Assembly: GCF_001911425.1 (NCBI RefSeq)
Contig: NZ_MPPL01000001.1
Span: 4,466,794-4,518,065 of the forward strand
Direction: 5' to 3'
Length of the DNA stretch: 51,272 nucleotides
DNA from: Mucilaginibacter polytrichastri
GTDB taxonomy: Bacteria; Bacteroidota; Bacteroidia; Sphingobacteriales; Sphingobacteriaceae
This document shows positions 1 through 7,675 of this stretch, piece by piece. Position 1 is the stretch's first letter; each line of letters begins with the position of its first letter. The notes under the pieces were generated by a model. That model was given only the letters and a program-made list of their open reading frames with translations, was not told the origin of the DNA and did no database searches. The position numbers and the translations under genes are program-made.

Positions 1-53
1 CTATAGCCTAATAATATAACTATACGGGTAAAGTTTAATTACAGCCGTATAAT

Positions 54-515
54 TTAAATGATATAGGCCAGGTTGTTCTTTATCTCTTTTAGAATAAAAG
101 TGCTCGTAAGCGTTTTGACGTTATTAATTTTAGAAAGCTTATATCTAACAAAATCATGATAGTCTTCCAGCGTGCCTACATAAATTTTTAAAAAGAAATC
201 TACACTGCCAGACATATGAAAGCATTCGTGTACTTCCTCTAATGCAGCTACCTCTTGCTGAAATTTTTCTATAAAATTTTCATTATGAGACTCTAACACC
301 ACCTGGCAAATGGAAACAACCTAGCGCTTTAAAAGACTTTTGTTTAATACGGCAATGTAGTTTTCTATGTATCCGGCATGCTCCAGCCGTTTAATGCGTT
401 CATGTACCGGCGAGGTTGTTAGCTTCAGTTCTGCAGCCAGTTCTTTTATTGTTACTTTGGCGTCTAATTGTAGTCTGCGTAAAATTGCTTTATCGATTTC
501 GTCTATACCTTCCAT
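54..515 (-). pseudogene. Lrp/AsnC-family transcriptional regulator, interrupted by an in-frame TAG
   Basis: Read on the minus strand from ATG at 515 to TAA at 54-56, this is a full-length Lrp/AsnC regulator of 153 codons plus stop. The N-terminal winged HTH (IDEIDKAILRRLQLDAK, then TIKELAAEL and VHERIKRLE) and the C-terminal Lrp sensor domain (ECFHMSGSVDFFLKIYV, then STFILKEIK) are both well kept and in the same frame. One TAG at 321-323 (codon 65) separates them, in the first beta-strand of the sensor domain, where relatives usually have Gly. No frame change is needed to join the halves, so one base substitution explains the break. The family senses amino acids or related metabolites and forms octamers through the C-terminal half. 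A product stopped at codon 65 would be the DNA-binding part alone. It is called a recent pseudogene; readthrough or a sequencing error cannot be excluded. Confidence 0.85.
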
Positions 516-838
516 TTACATTAATTATCAATCTGTAACACCGCTGTTAATCCCTGAAAGTATTTCAAAGGATAGTGAGGAAAGACCTATTATCTTGTAA
601 GTAATAGATTATCCTTTTTAAGAAGATTGCAAATGAACTTCACCTATTCATTAATTCATACATAAATCGATATAAAGGCTAATTGTATCGATAAAAAGCG
701 TTTTACCCGCTGCGTTAAAAATCTGCACGGCCTAAAACCTGATAACCGGCTAATTTCAGATCGGCTCTAAAAAATTGACGGATAGTTTACATGGTTTGTA
801 TTGCATCGCAAATCTGCCCTGTTATTTTTTAAAATACT
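516..838. other. Intergenic region without a recognised gene
   Basis: No convincing ORF is seen between the divergent Lrp pseudogene and the secreted protein at 839. The stretch is AT-rich. It contains an inverted repeat ATCGATA (666-672) / TATCGAT (686-692) with a 13-base spacer, which could be an operator. No promoter matching TTTG-N19-TAnnTTTG is clear on either strand. Confidence 0.5.
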
Positions 839-1582
839 ATGGATACTTTTGCTGCCATGAGGACAGCAATTATTTTTAATCTATTCCTGCTTTTTTGCAT
901 GCCGTTAACCGGCAAGGCTGCGGCCTATTGGATGGATGTAAAAGGTTCGGGCAAACTGAACCACACAGTAAAAGTTGAGGTTTGTTATGGCAATATCGAT
1001 GAGTACAGCATTCGCCATCGTGATACAGGCAAAGAGTTGAAGCTTACAGGCGATTTCAAATTTATGCTCATTAGCCCCGGCGGCCAAAAAGTACCGCTTG
1101 CCATTACCCAGCAAGCAGATTGCTGGGCAGGAGAATTTACACCAACAGAAAAAGGCACCTATCGCATTTTAGGGATCAATGACAGCCACCCGGTTGTAGA
1201 CCGGTCTAAAACAGGAGGCATTAACGTACGCCCTATAGATTACCTCGCCGCGACTTATGATGTGGAAACGATAACTCCCCTGACTATACCAATACAATTT
1301 TTAGACATTGTTACCAGCCGCGAAGGAAAAACAATCCATATAAAAGCCTTTAACAACGGAAAGCCTGCTGCGAAAGGCACTAAATTGAGAGTATTTAACC
1401 CGGAAAACTGGGAAAAAGAACTGACTGTGGATGAGAAAGGCGAAGCATTTTTTAATATCACTATGCCGGGGCCATACATTATCAGGGAAGATTGGGATGA
1501 TGCGGTTACAGGTACTTATAAAGCACTTTCGTATACCAGTGTAAGGCATCGCTGTAATTATTGTTTGCCGATAACCCAATAG
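839..1582 (+). CDS. Secreted DUF4198-like (NikM/CbiM-type periplasmic domain) protein
   Basis: 247 residues from the first ATG. The Met at codon 7 (857) may be the true start because the signal peptide begins there (MRTAIIFNLFLLFC, cleavage near GKAAA). The mature part has two beta-rich segments. The first carries the pattern seen in DUF4198/NikM-like periplasmic proteins (PGGQKVPLAI, then a GTYRILG strand). The second is an Ig-like segment (GKPAAKGTKLRVFNPENW, then a GPYIIRED strand). Relatives are often found beside metal-uptake genes. Here the convergent neighbour is a TonB-dependent siderophore receptor, so a periplasmic role linked to metal uptake is plausible but inferred. No membrane anchor follows the second domain. 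The last codons lie in the left arm of a 16-bp hairpin whose loop holds the stop codon. Confidence 0.6.
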   Translation: MDTFAAMRTAIIFNLFLLFCMPLTGKAAAYWMDVKGSGKLNHTVKVEVCYGNIDEYSIRHRDTGKELKLTGDFKFMLISPGGQKVPLAITQQADCWAGEFTPTEKGTYRILGINDSHPVVDRSKTGGINVRPIDYLAATYDVETITPLTIPIQFLDIVTSREGKTIHIKAFNNGKPAAKGTKLRVFNPENWEKELTVDEKGEAFFNITMPGPYIIREDWDDAVTGTYKALSYTSVRHRCNYCLPITQ

Positions 1583-1601
1583 AGCATCGGCAAACAATAA
1601 T
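1557..1601. terminator. 16-bp perfect hairpin, probable bidirectional terminator
   Basis: Left arm 1557-1572 and right arm 1586-1601 are perfect reverse complements (ATTATTGTTTGCCGAT and its complement). The loop is 13 bases and contains the TAG stop of the upstream gene at 1580-1582. It lies between convergent genes. The T-run on either side is poor, so it may act mainly as an mRNA 3'-end stabiliser. Confidence 0.6.
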
Positions 1602-1664
1602 GGGCGGAATAAATAAATGTACCTAAAACCAATTTGGGCATTAACTTTTACCCGTTAAAAATTT

Positions 1665-4052
1665 TTAAAACTTCACTGTTAGCGTGCCAATAAATTGGGC
1701 AGGTGCCTGTGGCGTTAATCTTAAAGACCATGCCTGCTCGCTTGTAAGGTTATTTACCTTAAAGCCCACACGGTATTTAGGCTGATCATAAAATAAACTG
1801 GCATCTAATATGGTATAAGCAGGTACAACTACCTTAAGCGTGGTTGTGTTTATATTGTATGATGAGCTACCAGAATTACCGCCGAAACCCAATCCCAAAC
1901 CTCTCAGGTCGCCTTCGGGCATACGATAGCTTACCCAGTAGTTCAACATCCTGGCAGGGCCCGAGTAAGCGGGACGCAAGCCATTGGTAGTAACATCAGA
2001 ATGTGTTAATTTACTATCATTGTAAGCATAACCGGCAACAATGTTTAATCCCTGGAAAGGATTGGCAGTTAAATCAACCTCAACACCTTTGCTTAAACGC
2101 GTACCATCCTGTACAGAATACTGGCTGTCATTAGGGTCGGGCCTGATCTGATTTTTTACCTGGATATCATAATAGCTAACGCTACCAACCAATCTGTGGT
2201 CTATGATATCGCCTTTTACACCAAACTCCAATTGGTTGGCGTGCTCTGGTTTAAACTGGCTGCCATCGGCAAATACACCACTTTTGTTAAAGAAACCATT
2301 CATATAGTTACCAAATACCGATACTTTATCCTTTACTACTTCGTAAACCACACCCATTTTTTGGGATAAAGCGGTTTGTCCGTAAGGGCCGGTTTGTACG
2401 CCATTGGCACCTAAACCACCGGCAGTTACACCGGTTGTAACATTGTAAACACCCCCATACTGGTAACGATCCAGCCTTAAGCTGGCCATTACCGATAGCC
2501 TGTCGGTTATATTAAACACATCAGATACATAGCTGGCATAGGTATTATCGTGGTTATTTTCTTTTCTTAAAGTGCCGGTACTGGTTAATGAATCTACTTT
2601 GAATTTACTGATGCGGTAAGTAGACGGCGGATTAAAGAAGTTAATGGTCTGGTTGTAATTAACCGTTACACGGTCGAAGCTGTTAGAATTGTTGTAATAA
2701 TCTAACCCAGCTACGATACGGTTGCGGTGACCTGCAATTTTAAAATCGCCGATAAAGTTCTGCTGAATATCAGTTGCAATAAAAGAGGTGTTACCCACAA
2801 TAATTTGCGGCCTCAGTGTTACATCGCTGCGCCCGGTTAAGGCTGTTATATAACCATTAATGGTAGAGCGTGCACGTGATATAACGGTTTGTGACGTCCA
2901 TGATGAGGAGATCTTATAATTTACCTGCCCGAAAACATTAAGCATTTGGGTTGAATAAGGCAGGTCATTGCTTAAAAAGGTTTTGTTATAAGGGAAACCC
3001 ATTGTAGCAATGTTTAAGGTGCGCACGTTGGTACCACCTGTATAAGGGTTAAAACGCACAACAGAAGTTCCTTTTTCCTGGCCAAATTCTACATCGAGCA
3101 ATAATGATAAACGATCATTAACCTGGTAAGAGAAGCTTGGCATTACGCTGATATTGTTGGTAAAACCAAGATCCTGAAAACTTTTTTGGAATGTGGTAGC
3201 TGTATTTAAACGGAATAATGCTGTTTTATCTGCATTTACAGGCGTATTAATATCGGCAGTTATACGGTTAAGGTTCCAGCTGCCGCCAGAATAAGATACT
3301 TCGCCGCCAAAGCCATTATAGGGCTTCTTGGTAACACGGTTATATAAACCGCCATAACTGCTGGATATACTTGTACCAAACAAGGTTGCCGAAGGGCCTT
3401 TAATAGCCTCTACACGCTCCAGGTTTACCGGATCGAGCGATGCGAATGCAGCACCGGCAACACCGTTACGGGCATTTGGCTCTGTCTCGAAACCACGCGA
3501 AAGAAAGGTTACCCTGCCCTGATTGGCAATAGTTGGGATACCTGCACCGGGTACGTTTTTAGCAACGCTACCAAGGTCAATCGCCATTTGTTCCTGTATC
3601 AGCTCTTTCGATACCGAGTTATAAACCTGTGGGTTCTCGATGTTTTTTAAAGGCAGGCGTGCAATGTAAACACTTTCTTTTTTAGAAAACTTGTTGGTGG
3701 GTGTTGTTACCACAACCTCCTGCAGTGCCTGTACGTTTTCTTTGGGGAACTGATAATCAACAGTAGCAGTTTGATCGGCCATAACCGTTACGGCAATGTC
3801 CTTTTCTTCTGCACCCAGTACCTGAATTTTTATGGTGTAGTTGCCTGGGGCTATGTTAACAAAACTATAGCTGCCGCGCTCGTCCGTAAGGGTACCTTTT
3901 GCAAGTTCTTTAATAGATACCGAGCCCGAAGCCAGGGGCCTTCCATCAACCATCAGTACTTTACCAGAAATTTTGCCTGTAGTTTGGGCTTGTAAAGTAA
4001 ATGGACCGAGCAATAAAAAAACAATAAAAATTTGAAGTAGAGATTTCATCAA
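1665..4052 (-). CDS. TonB-dependent siderophore receptor
   Basis: 795-residue outer-membrane receptor, within the usual length range. Order: signal peptide (MMKSLLQIFIVFLLLGPF, cleaved after LQAQ), a carboxypeptidase-regulatory-like domain at about 25-110 (GKISGKVLMVDGRPLASGSV, GSYSFVNIAPGNY), a TonB-box-like LQEVVVTT near 110, a plug domain (VPGAGIPTI, VEAIKGPSATLFGTS) and a 22-strand barrel ending in a C-terminal Phe (TLTVKF). The plug and barrel resemble the FhuA/FpvA siderophore group rather than SusC: length below 1000, no SusD partner. It would take up a ferric siderophore across the outer membrane using TonB-ExbBD energy. The gene is monocistronic, and its promoter overlaps a palindrome that may be an iron operator. 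The substrate cannot be read from the sequence. Either of the two adjacent Met codons could be the start. Confidence 0.9.
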   Translation of the reverse strand: MMKSLLQIFIVFLLLGPFTLQAQTTGKISGKVLMVDGRPLASGSVSIKELAKGTLTDERGSYSFVNIAPGNYTIKIQVLGAEEKDIAVTVMADQTATVDYQFPKENVQALQEVVVTTPTNKFSKKESVYIARLPLKNIENPQVYNSVSKELIQEQMAIDLGSVAKNVPGAGIPTIANQGRVTFLSRGFETEPNARNGVAGAAFASLDPVNLERVEAIKGPSATLFGTSISSSYGGLYNRVTKKPYNGFGGEVSYSGGSWNLNRITADINTPVNADKTALFRLNTATTFQKSFQDLGFTNNISVMPSFSYQVNDRLSLLLDVEFGQEKGTSVVRFNPYTGGTNVRTLNIATMGFPYNKTFLSNDLPYSTQMLNVFGQVNYKISSSWTSQTVISRARSTINGYITALTGRSDVTLRPQIIVGNTSFIATDIQQNFIGDFKIAGHRNRIVAGLDYYNNSNSFDRVTVNYNQTINFFNPPSTYRISKFKVDSLTSTGTLRKENNHDNTYASYVSDVFNITDRLSVMASLRLDRYQYGGVYNVTTGVTAGGLGANGVQTGPYGQTALSQKMGVVYEVVKDKVSVFGNYMNGFFNKSGVFADGSQFKPEHANQLEFGVKGDIIDHRLVGSVSYYDIQVKNQIRPDPNDSQYSVQDGTRLSKGVEVDLTANPFQGLNIVAGYAYNDSKLTHSDVTTNGLRPAYSGPARMLNYWVSYRMPEGDLRGLGLGFGGNSGSSSYNINTTTLKVVVPAYTILDASLFYDQPKYRVGFKVNNLTSEQAWSLRLTPQAPAQFIGTLTVKF

Positions 4053-4086
4053 TAGCGTAGTTCGTGTAAGTGTATGTTTGACACGA

Positions 4087-4118
4087 CAAAGATAATTTTA
4101 TTTATATTAAGTCTAAAT
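4087..4118 (-). promoter_or_regulatory. Promoter -7 box and candidate iron-responsive operator of the siderophore receptor
   Basis: On the minus strand 4094-4087 reads TATCTTTG, matching the Bacteroidota -7 consensus TAnnTTTG, 35 bases before the receptor start. Directly upstream, 4118-4100 reads ATTTAGACTTAATATAAAT, an imperfect palindrome in the -7/-33 spacer, where a repressor would block transcription. Assignment to Fur or a DtxR-like regulator is inference from the gene it controls. Confidence 0.45.
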
Positions 4119-4209
4119 AAAATTAAAAAAATAGCAAACAAATGCTGCATTCAGCAGATTTCAGATGGATTTATATTAGTAAATACTATGTGCTAAGGTT
4201 CCAAATATG

Positions 4210-4233
4210 GAAGCTGCTAGGTTCAAATCGGGT
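4210..4233 (+). repeat. Degenerate copy of the tRNA-Val 3' end, possible old attachment site
   Basis: The 24 bases here match the plus-strand reading of the 3' part of tRNA-Val (5888-5911) at 16 positions, in the same orientation. Within the first 22 bases all six differences are transitions. The two copies flank the ApeA gene and nothing else. It may be a decayed att repeat, but the T-arm sequence GGTTCAAATC is common enough that chance remains possible. Confidence 0.3.
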
Positions 4234-4370
4234 TTAGATCTGAAGGATTTAATGTGGTCGATTCAGAGCAAAATCGCCCGTTTATTAGTGATTTACGCAA
4301 TTGCGAATTTGATATAGATAATTCTTAAAATTACCCGTTGAAAATAACTATATATATGTGTAATTGTCAA

Positions 4371-5675
4371 TTAAGTTCTGCTCTTGTATGCATTCATAAT
4401 GTTTAAAATACTTTGCTGATCAAATCCTGTTTCACTCAAAACACAACAAATTAATATAATTTTCAATGGCTGAGTTAATTGATAAAGTTCTATACCATCT
4501 GCTACGTGTGCGTTTGCCTTTTTAGGAAAGAAGTGTGAATAGTAGTGTCTTGAATTAACTATAATGTCAAGATCTATATTTAAATTTCTTATAAAGGGAA
4601 CAAATGAAAATTCCAACCACAGACTTTCCAATTGCTCCTTTAAAGTAATTAATTTATTTTTTTTAGGGAAATCAGGGCGAAATCTTGTTGCATACCCCTC
4701 CAGCGCTTGCACCACTATTAGGAAATCACCAGTATCAAAAATGTTTTTATCTTTAATGCTTGCAATCAAATGTTTCAAGATTGGTGCCATTTGAGAATCA
4801 AAAGAATACCATTTTCTAATCAATACTTCAAAGCTATTTTTGATCACGTCGTACGTAAACAAGAAGTCGGTTTGTTTTTTTTTAGAAAGAACTGTTTTGC
4901 CATGCTGATTATAAAAAAGTTCAATTGGATGGTAATATTTATGGCCGCTATTTGATTCTTGATAATAATCCTGATTCTATAAAGAGATCGATTCATAAAA
5001 GATGGTATTTAATGTGCCGAGCGATAAGAATATATTAAATCTGGAGGCCTTTTGAAGTAATTTTAGAAAAGATGTTGCCTTTTTAGATCGGATATTTAAT
5101 TGATAAGCTTGTTTAACAATTAGTTCTTCTTCATATGCTGTACCAGGAGGAGAACAAGTAAACTCAAGCTCAAGATTTAAATTTTTATCAATTTGAACAG
5201 GAATAAGGTTTATATTGTCCAAGTTATAACTCAATTCAAATCCGTTAGCTCTGTCATTTTTAAATGGTATCGAATATTCGATTCTGTAACTATTTACCCA
5301 AGCAGTTAATAAAGGTAATCTTACACTTATTTCGGCAAACACATCATCTGATATGCTATTAATATGTAATCCTTTTAAAACATATTGCACAGAGAATTTC
5401 TGCATCGCAAAAGAGCAATCAAAATTTAGTGATCCGTACGAATTGCAGTTGATTAATGTAATCGGCTTAGCATCAGAACTTTCACCATGAATGATAGTTA
5501 ATGGTTCAGAATCATGATTGAATACCGATATTAAGTGATCTTCAGAAAAATGAAATGATCCAATCAACTCCAATGTAATGCTCTCGTTAGGTACAAAATA
5601 TAATGTTCCGGCTACTCGGTTATCTTGATCATTCGGTAAAAACCAATAACCTTTAATTTCAAATACTTCTTTCAT
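4371..5675 (-). pseudogene. apeA: ApeA-type HEPN anti-phage protein, interrupted by an in-frame TAG
   Basis: From ATG at 5675 the frame runs 434 codons plus stop, with a single TAG at 4977-4979 (codon 233). The first 232 residues match the ApeA N-terminal beta-rich domain (FEIKGYWFLPNDQDNRVAG, ITLELIGSF). After the TAG the same frame continues through a linker (HPIELFYNQHGKTVLSKKK) into the ApeA-like HEPN domain (FLFTYDVIKNSFEVLIRKWY). That domain carries the R-x4-H ribonuclease motif as SRHYYSHFF, with R and H intact. ApeA is a one-gene abortive-infection defence protein, so length and architecture fit once the amber codon is ignored. No frameshift or other stop exists. The gene is AT-rich compared with neighbours and sits just 3' of tRNA-Val, a typical integration spot. 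Without readthrough the HEPN domain would be lost. A TTG at 4862 could restart translation but looks weak. Confidence 0.8.
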
Positions 5676-5848
5676 ATATAGAATTTATATTACTATTCAC
5701 CTGCTTCATACCAGTAAAACCTTTATGATTTGAATTATATATTCTCACTAAATGGGCAATATTTCGGTAGAACCAACATAATATCGATCCAATAACTTTG
5801 AACAAAGTATATAAACATAATACATGGTGATAAAAATACGTTATAAGC

Positions 5849-5880
5849 AAAAAACCCTTCAGATTTCTCTGAAGGGTTTT
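5849..5880 (-). terminator. Intrinsic terminator of tRNA-Val
   Basis: A perfect 13-bp stem (5851-5863 with 5868-5880), loop TTTC, followed on the minus strand by a T-run (A-run at 5849-5854 on the plus strand). It lies six bases past the 3' end of the tRNA gene. Confidence 0.9.
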
Positions 5881-5885
5881 CTATG

Positions 5886-5960
5886 TGGGAGCTACTGGGT
5901 TCGAACCAGTGACCCTCTGCTTGTAAGGCAGATGCTCTGAACCAGCTGAGCTAAGCTCCC
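5886..5960 (-). tRNA. tRNA-Val (anticodon UAC)
   Basis: A 75-base cloverleaf on the minus strand. The acceptor stem GGGAGCT pairs with AGCTCCC and the discriminator is A. The anticodon stem TCTGC/GCAGA encloses loop CTTACAA, giving anticodon TAC. The T arm contains GGTTCGAACC. CCA is not encoded. It is flanked by a near-consensus promoter and a strong terminator, so it is a single-gene transcription unit. Confidence 0.96.
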
Positions 5961-5971
5961 TTTTGGGACTG

Positions 5972-6002
5972 CAAATATAGGAGGCTTGTTTTGTTATTCA
6001 AA
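5972..6002 (-). promoter_or_regulatory. Promoter of tRNA-Val
   Basis: On the minus strand TTTG (6002-5999), 19 bases, then TATATTTG (5979-5972): an exact match to the Bacteroidota promoter TTTG-N19-TAnnTTTG. It is 12 bases upstream of the tRNA 5' end. It also serves as an internal proof of the phylum-type promoter in this genome. Confidence 0.85.
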
Positions 6003-6126
6003 ATAAAATTTCACTTTTATTTAACTCCATTTTAACCTGCTGATTTACTGCCAATTATTACTTAACACTCAATTCTAAACAAAACATCAGCACCTTATTA
6101 TTGTTATCTACACAAACATCAACACC

Positions 6127-6399
6127 ATGACTGACAACACAAATAACACGCCCGATGGTACTAAGCATTTTACCATGAGCTACGCTGAGCGCGAATTAGA
6201 TTGCACCGTAGAAAAAGACGGAAACATTTTACATCTGCATATCGACAATAATATTAATGCAGACCTCGAAATACAGCAGGACGGCTCACTGATACAAACA
6301 TCGGGACCGGAGTTGCCACCATCTAATATTGATTTTATACGTAAAAATGTACTTGGGCAAGATGCAACCGGAAGCATTGTTGCTACCCCAAGCGAATAA
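6127..6399 (+). CDS. Small hypothetical protein
   Basis: 90 residues, acidic, cytoplasmic by appearance (no signal peptide, no membrane segment). The central part looks like alternating strands (LDCTVEKDGNILHLHIDNN, then ADLEIQQDGSLIQ), and the C-terminus ends GSIVATPSE. No known domain is recognised. Support for it being real: an ATG start after a long non-coding stretch, coding-like codon use, and a shared terminator hairpin directly after the stop. Function unknown. Confidence 0.6.
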   Translation: MTDNTNNTPDGTKHFTMSYAERELDCTVEKDGNILHLHIDNNINADLEIQQDGSLIQTSGPELPPSNIDFIRKNVLGQDATGSIVATPSE

Positions 6400-6404
6400 C
6401 ATAT

Positions 6405-6436
6405 TTAGCCGGTAATTCATTGAGGTTACCGGCTAA
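6405..6436. terminator. Bidirectional terminator between the small protein and recO
   Basis: An 11-bp perfect stem, TTAGCCGGTAA (6405-6415) with its complement at 6426-6436, loop of 10. It sits between convergent stop codons at 6399 and 6445. Confidence 0.7.
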
Positions 6437-6444
6437 TGTCCCCT

Positions 6445-7170
6445 TTAGCTCAGCACTTCTTCCAATATTTCGTTAGATCGGATATTGCCGAAGCCCTCGA
6501 TATGCTGGGCATAATAATCCATTAGCTTGTTAATAAGGTAACGCCGCTCATCGTTAGCCAGCTTTAGCTGGCTCATATTATCATAACTATATTTTAACAG
6601 CGCATAAAAGTTTTGCGTGTGTGGTGCCGATAAATACTGCCTGCCTTCGGGTTTGTAACGGGTAAAAACACCGTCTTTCATGTCAAAATAATCGCAGTCT
6701 GTGGTGTTGGTATCATCCGGATAAAACCCCAAATACCGGGTTAAACCCGCCAGAAACACCAAATGAAAATTAACAAGCTGACTGGCTCTGTGGTCTAGCC
6801 ACTCTACCGAGTGAAATATATAATCGAACAATTGTTCGTCTGGCGATTGCATTTTAACGGCCTTGTACAGTACCTCATTTAAAAACATCACCATGCTGCT
6901 TTTTACCACATCATAAGGGATGCTTTGCAATACGGGCGCGCTCTTTAATTCTTTAATGCGCTGTACGGTATCGTAACCTTTGTGGTAAACCACCATATCC
7001 AGCAGATGCAGGGGCTGCAGCATATTGCGCGAGATTTTGGCCTTGGGCTTTTTAATGCCGTTGATGATGTATGATTGCATGCCGAATTTTTCGGTAAACA
7101 TCTGTACAATCACACTGCTCTCCTGGTAGTCTGTAACCTTAAAAACTATTCCGCGGGTTTTGTGCAGCAT
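6445..7170 (-). CDS. recO: DNA repair protein RecO
   Basis: 241 residues, the normal RecO length. The N-terminal OB fold is seen in MLHKTRGIVFKVTDYQESS and KFGMQSYIINGIKKPKAK, followed by the helical C-terminal domain (FLAGLTRYLGFYPD). RecO works with RecR and RecF: it anneals SSB-coated strands and helps load RecA at gaps. The usual Cys4 zinc motif of many RecO proteins is not evident, as in many Bacteroidota homologues. It lies four bases after the diacylglycerol-kinase-family gene and is probably co-transcribed with it. Confidence 0.93.
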   Translation of the reverse strand: MLHKTRGIVFKVTDYQESSVIVQMFTEKFGMQSYIINGIKKPKAKISRNMLQPLHLLDMVVYHKGYDTVQRIKELKSAPVLQSIPYDVVKSSMVMFLNEVLYKAVKMQSPDEQLFDYIFHSVEWLDHRASQLVNFHLVFLAGLTRYLGFYPDDTNTTDCDYFDMKDGVFTRYKPEGRQYLSAPHTQNFYALLKYSYDNMSQLKLANDERRYLINKLMDYYAQHIEGFGNIRSNEILEEVLS

Positions 7171-7173
7171 GGC

Positions 7174-7518
7174 TTAAAATTTCGGAATAAAAATAATAGC
7201 GCCAATAATAGCTGCAAAAATGGCGGTGATTAATACCGCCGCTGCCGAAACATCTTTAATATGCCCCGCCTTAACATTGTATTCGGGCGAAACCAGATCA
7301 ACCAGAATCTCGATAGCGGTATTCAACAGTTCGGTAATCAGTACGGCGGCAATGCAGGCAATAATCCAGCACCACTCGGCGGTAGAGATATGCAGATAAA
7401 AGCCCAGCCCAATGGCCGCGAGCATAGCCACCAAGTGAATCCTGAAATTGAGTTGTGTTGATGCGGCATACCCCAACCCTTTAAAAGCATAACCAAAACC
7501 TTCGATCAGTTTTTTCAT
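7174..7518 (-). CDS. Diacylglycerol/undecaprenol kinase family membrane protein
   Basis: Start placed at the ATG at 7518 (MKKLIEGFGYAFKG), giving 114 residues; the open frame continues upstream to 7563 but that extension is unlike the family. Three membrane segments are visible (FRIHLVAMLAAIGLGFYLHI, WIIACIAAVLITELLNTAIE, AAAVLITAIFAAIIGAIIFI). The signature ELLNTAIEILVDLVSPEYNV with the following KAGHIKDVSAAAVL is that of the DgkA-type integral membrane kinases, which phosphorylate undecaprenol or diacylglycerol. In this phylum recycling of undecaprenol for wall and polysaccharide synthesis is the likely job. It is the first gene of a two-gene unit with recO. Confidence 0.85.
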   Translation of the reverse strand: MKKLIEGFGYAFKGLGYAASTQLNFRIHLVAMLAAIGLGFYLHISTAEWCWIIACIAAVLITELLNTAIEILVDLVSPEYNVKAGHIKDVSAAAVLITAIFAAIIGAIIFIPKF

Positions 7519-7544
7519 AAACTCAAAAATACATATTAGTTCCC

Positions 7545-7573
7545 GACAACAGATAACCGACAACAGACAACTG
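7545..7573. repeat. GACAACAGA-type tandem repeat
   Basis: Short degenerate direct repeats built on CGACAACAGATAACCGACAA. The same family of words recurs at 24319-24349 (opposite strand sense) and 24398-24429, so it is a dispersed intergenic repeat. Confidence 0.5.
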
Positions 7574-7675
7574 CCTCTAAAGCTAACGCATTGTCACATT
7601 CTCGTTCCTCAAATCTCTACGTTGAATATTTTTGTAGTTTTGCCGCCTCATTGTTCATTAGTATTTTTATAAAGC

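Noticed and set aside
839..1582. Frameshift at the 3' end of the DUF4198-like gene
   Set aside because: The C-terminus is odd (HRCNYCLPITQ) but no alternative frame extends it with recognisable sequence.
54..5675. TAG reassigned to a sense codon in this organism
   Set aside because: Many intact genes here end in TAG (the gene at 839, the MMPL exporter, the SDR, the DksA-like gene, rsmI, the M61 gene, GT2, GH88), so TAG is an ordinary stop. Occasional suppression is not excluded, but reassignment is.
5659..5850. 63-codon frame upstream of ApeA as a separate gene
   Set aside because: AT-rich, low-complexity composition, overlaps the ApeA start, and no recognisable feature.
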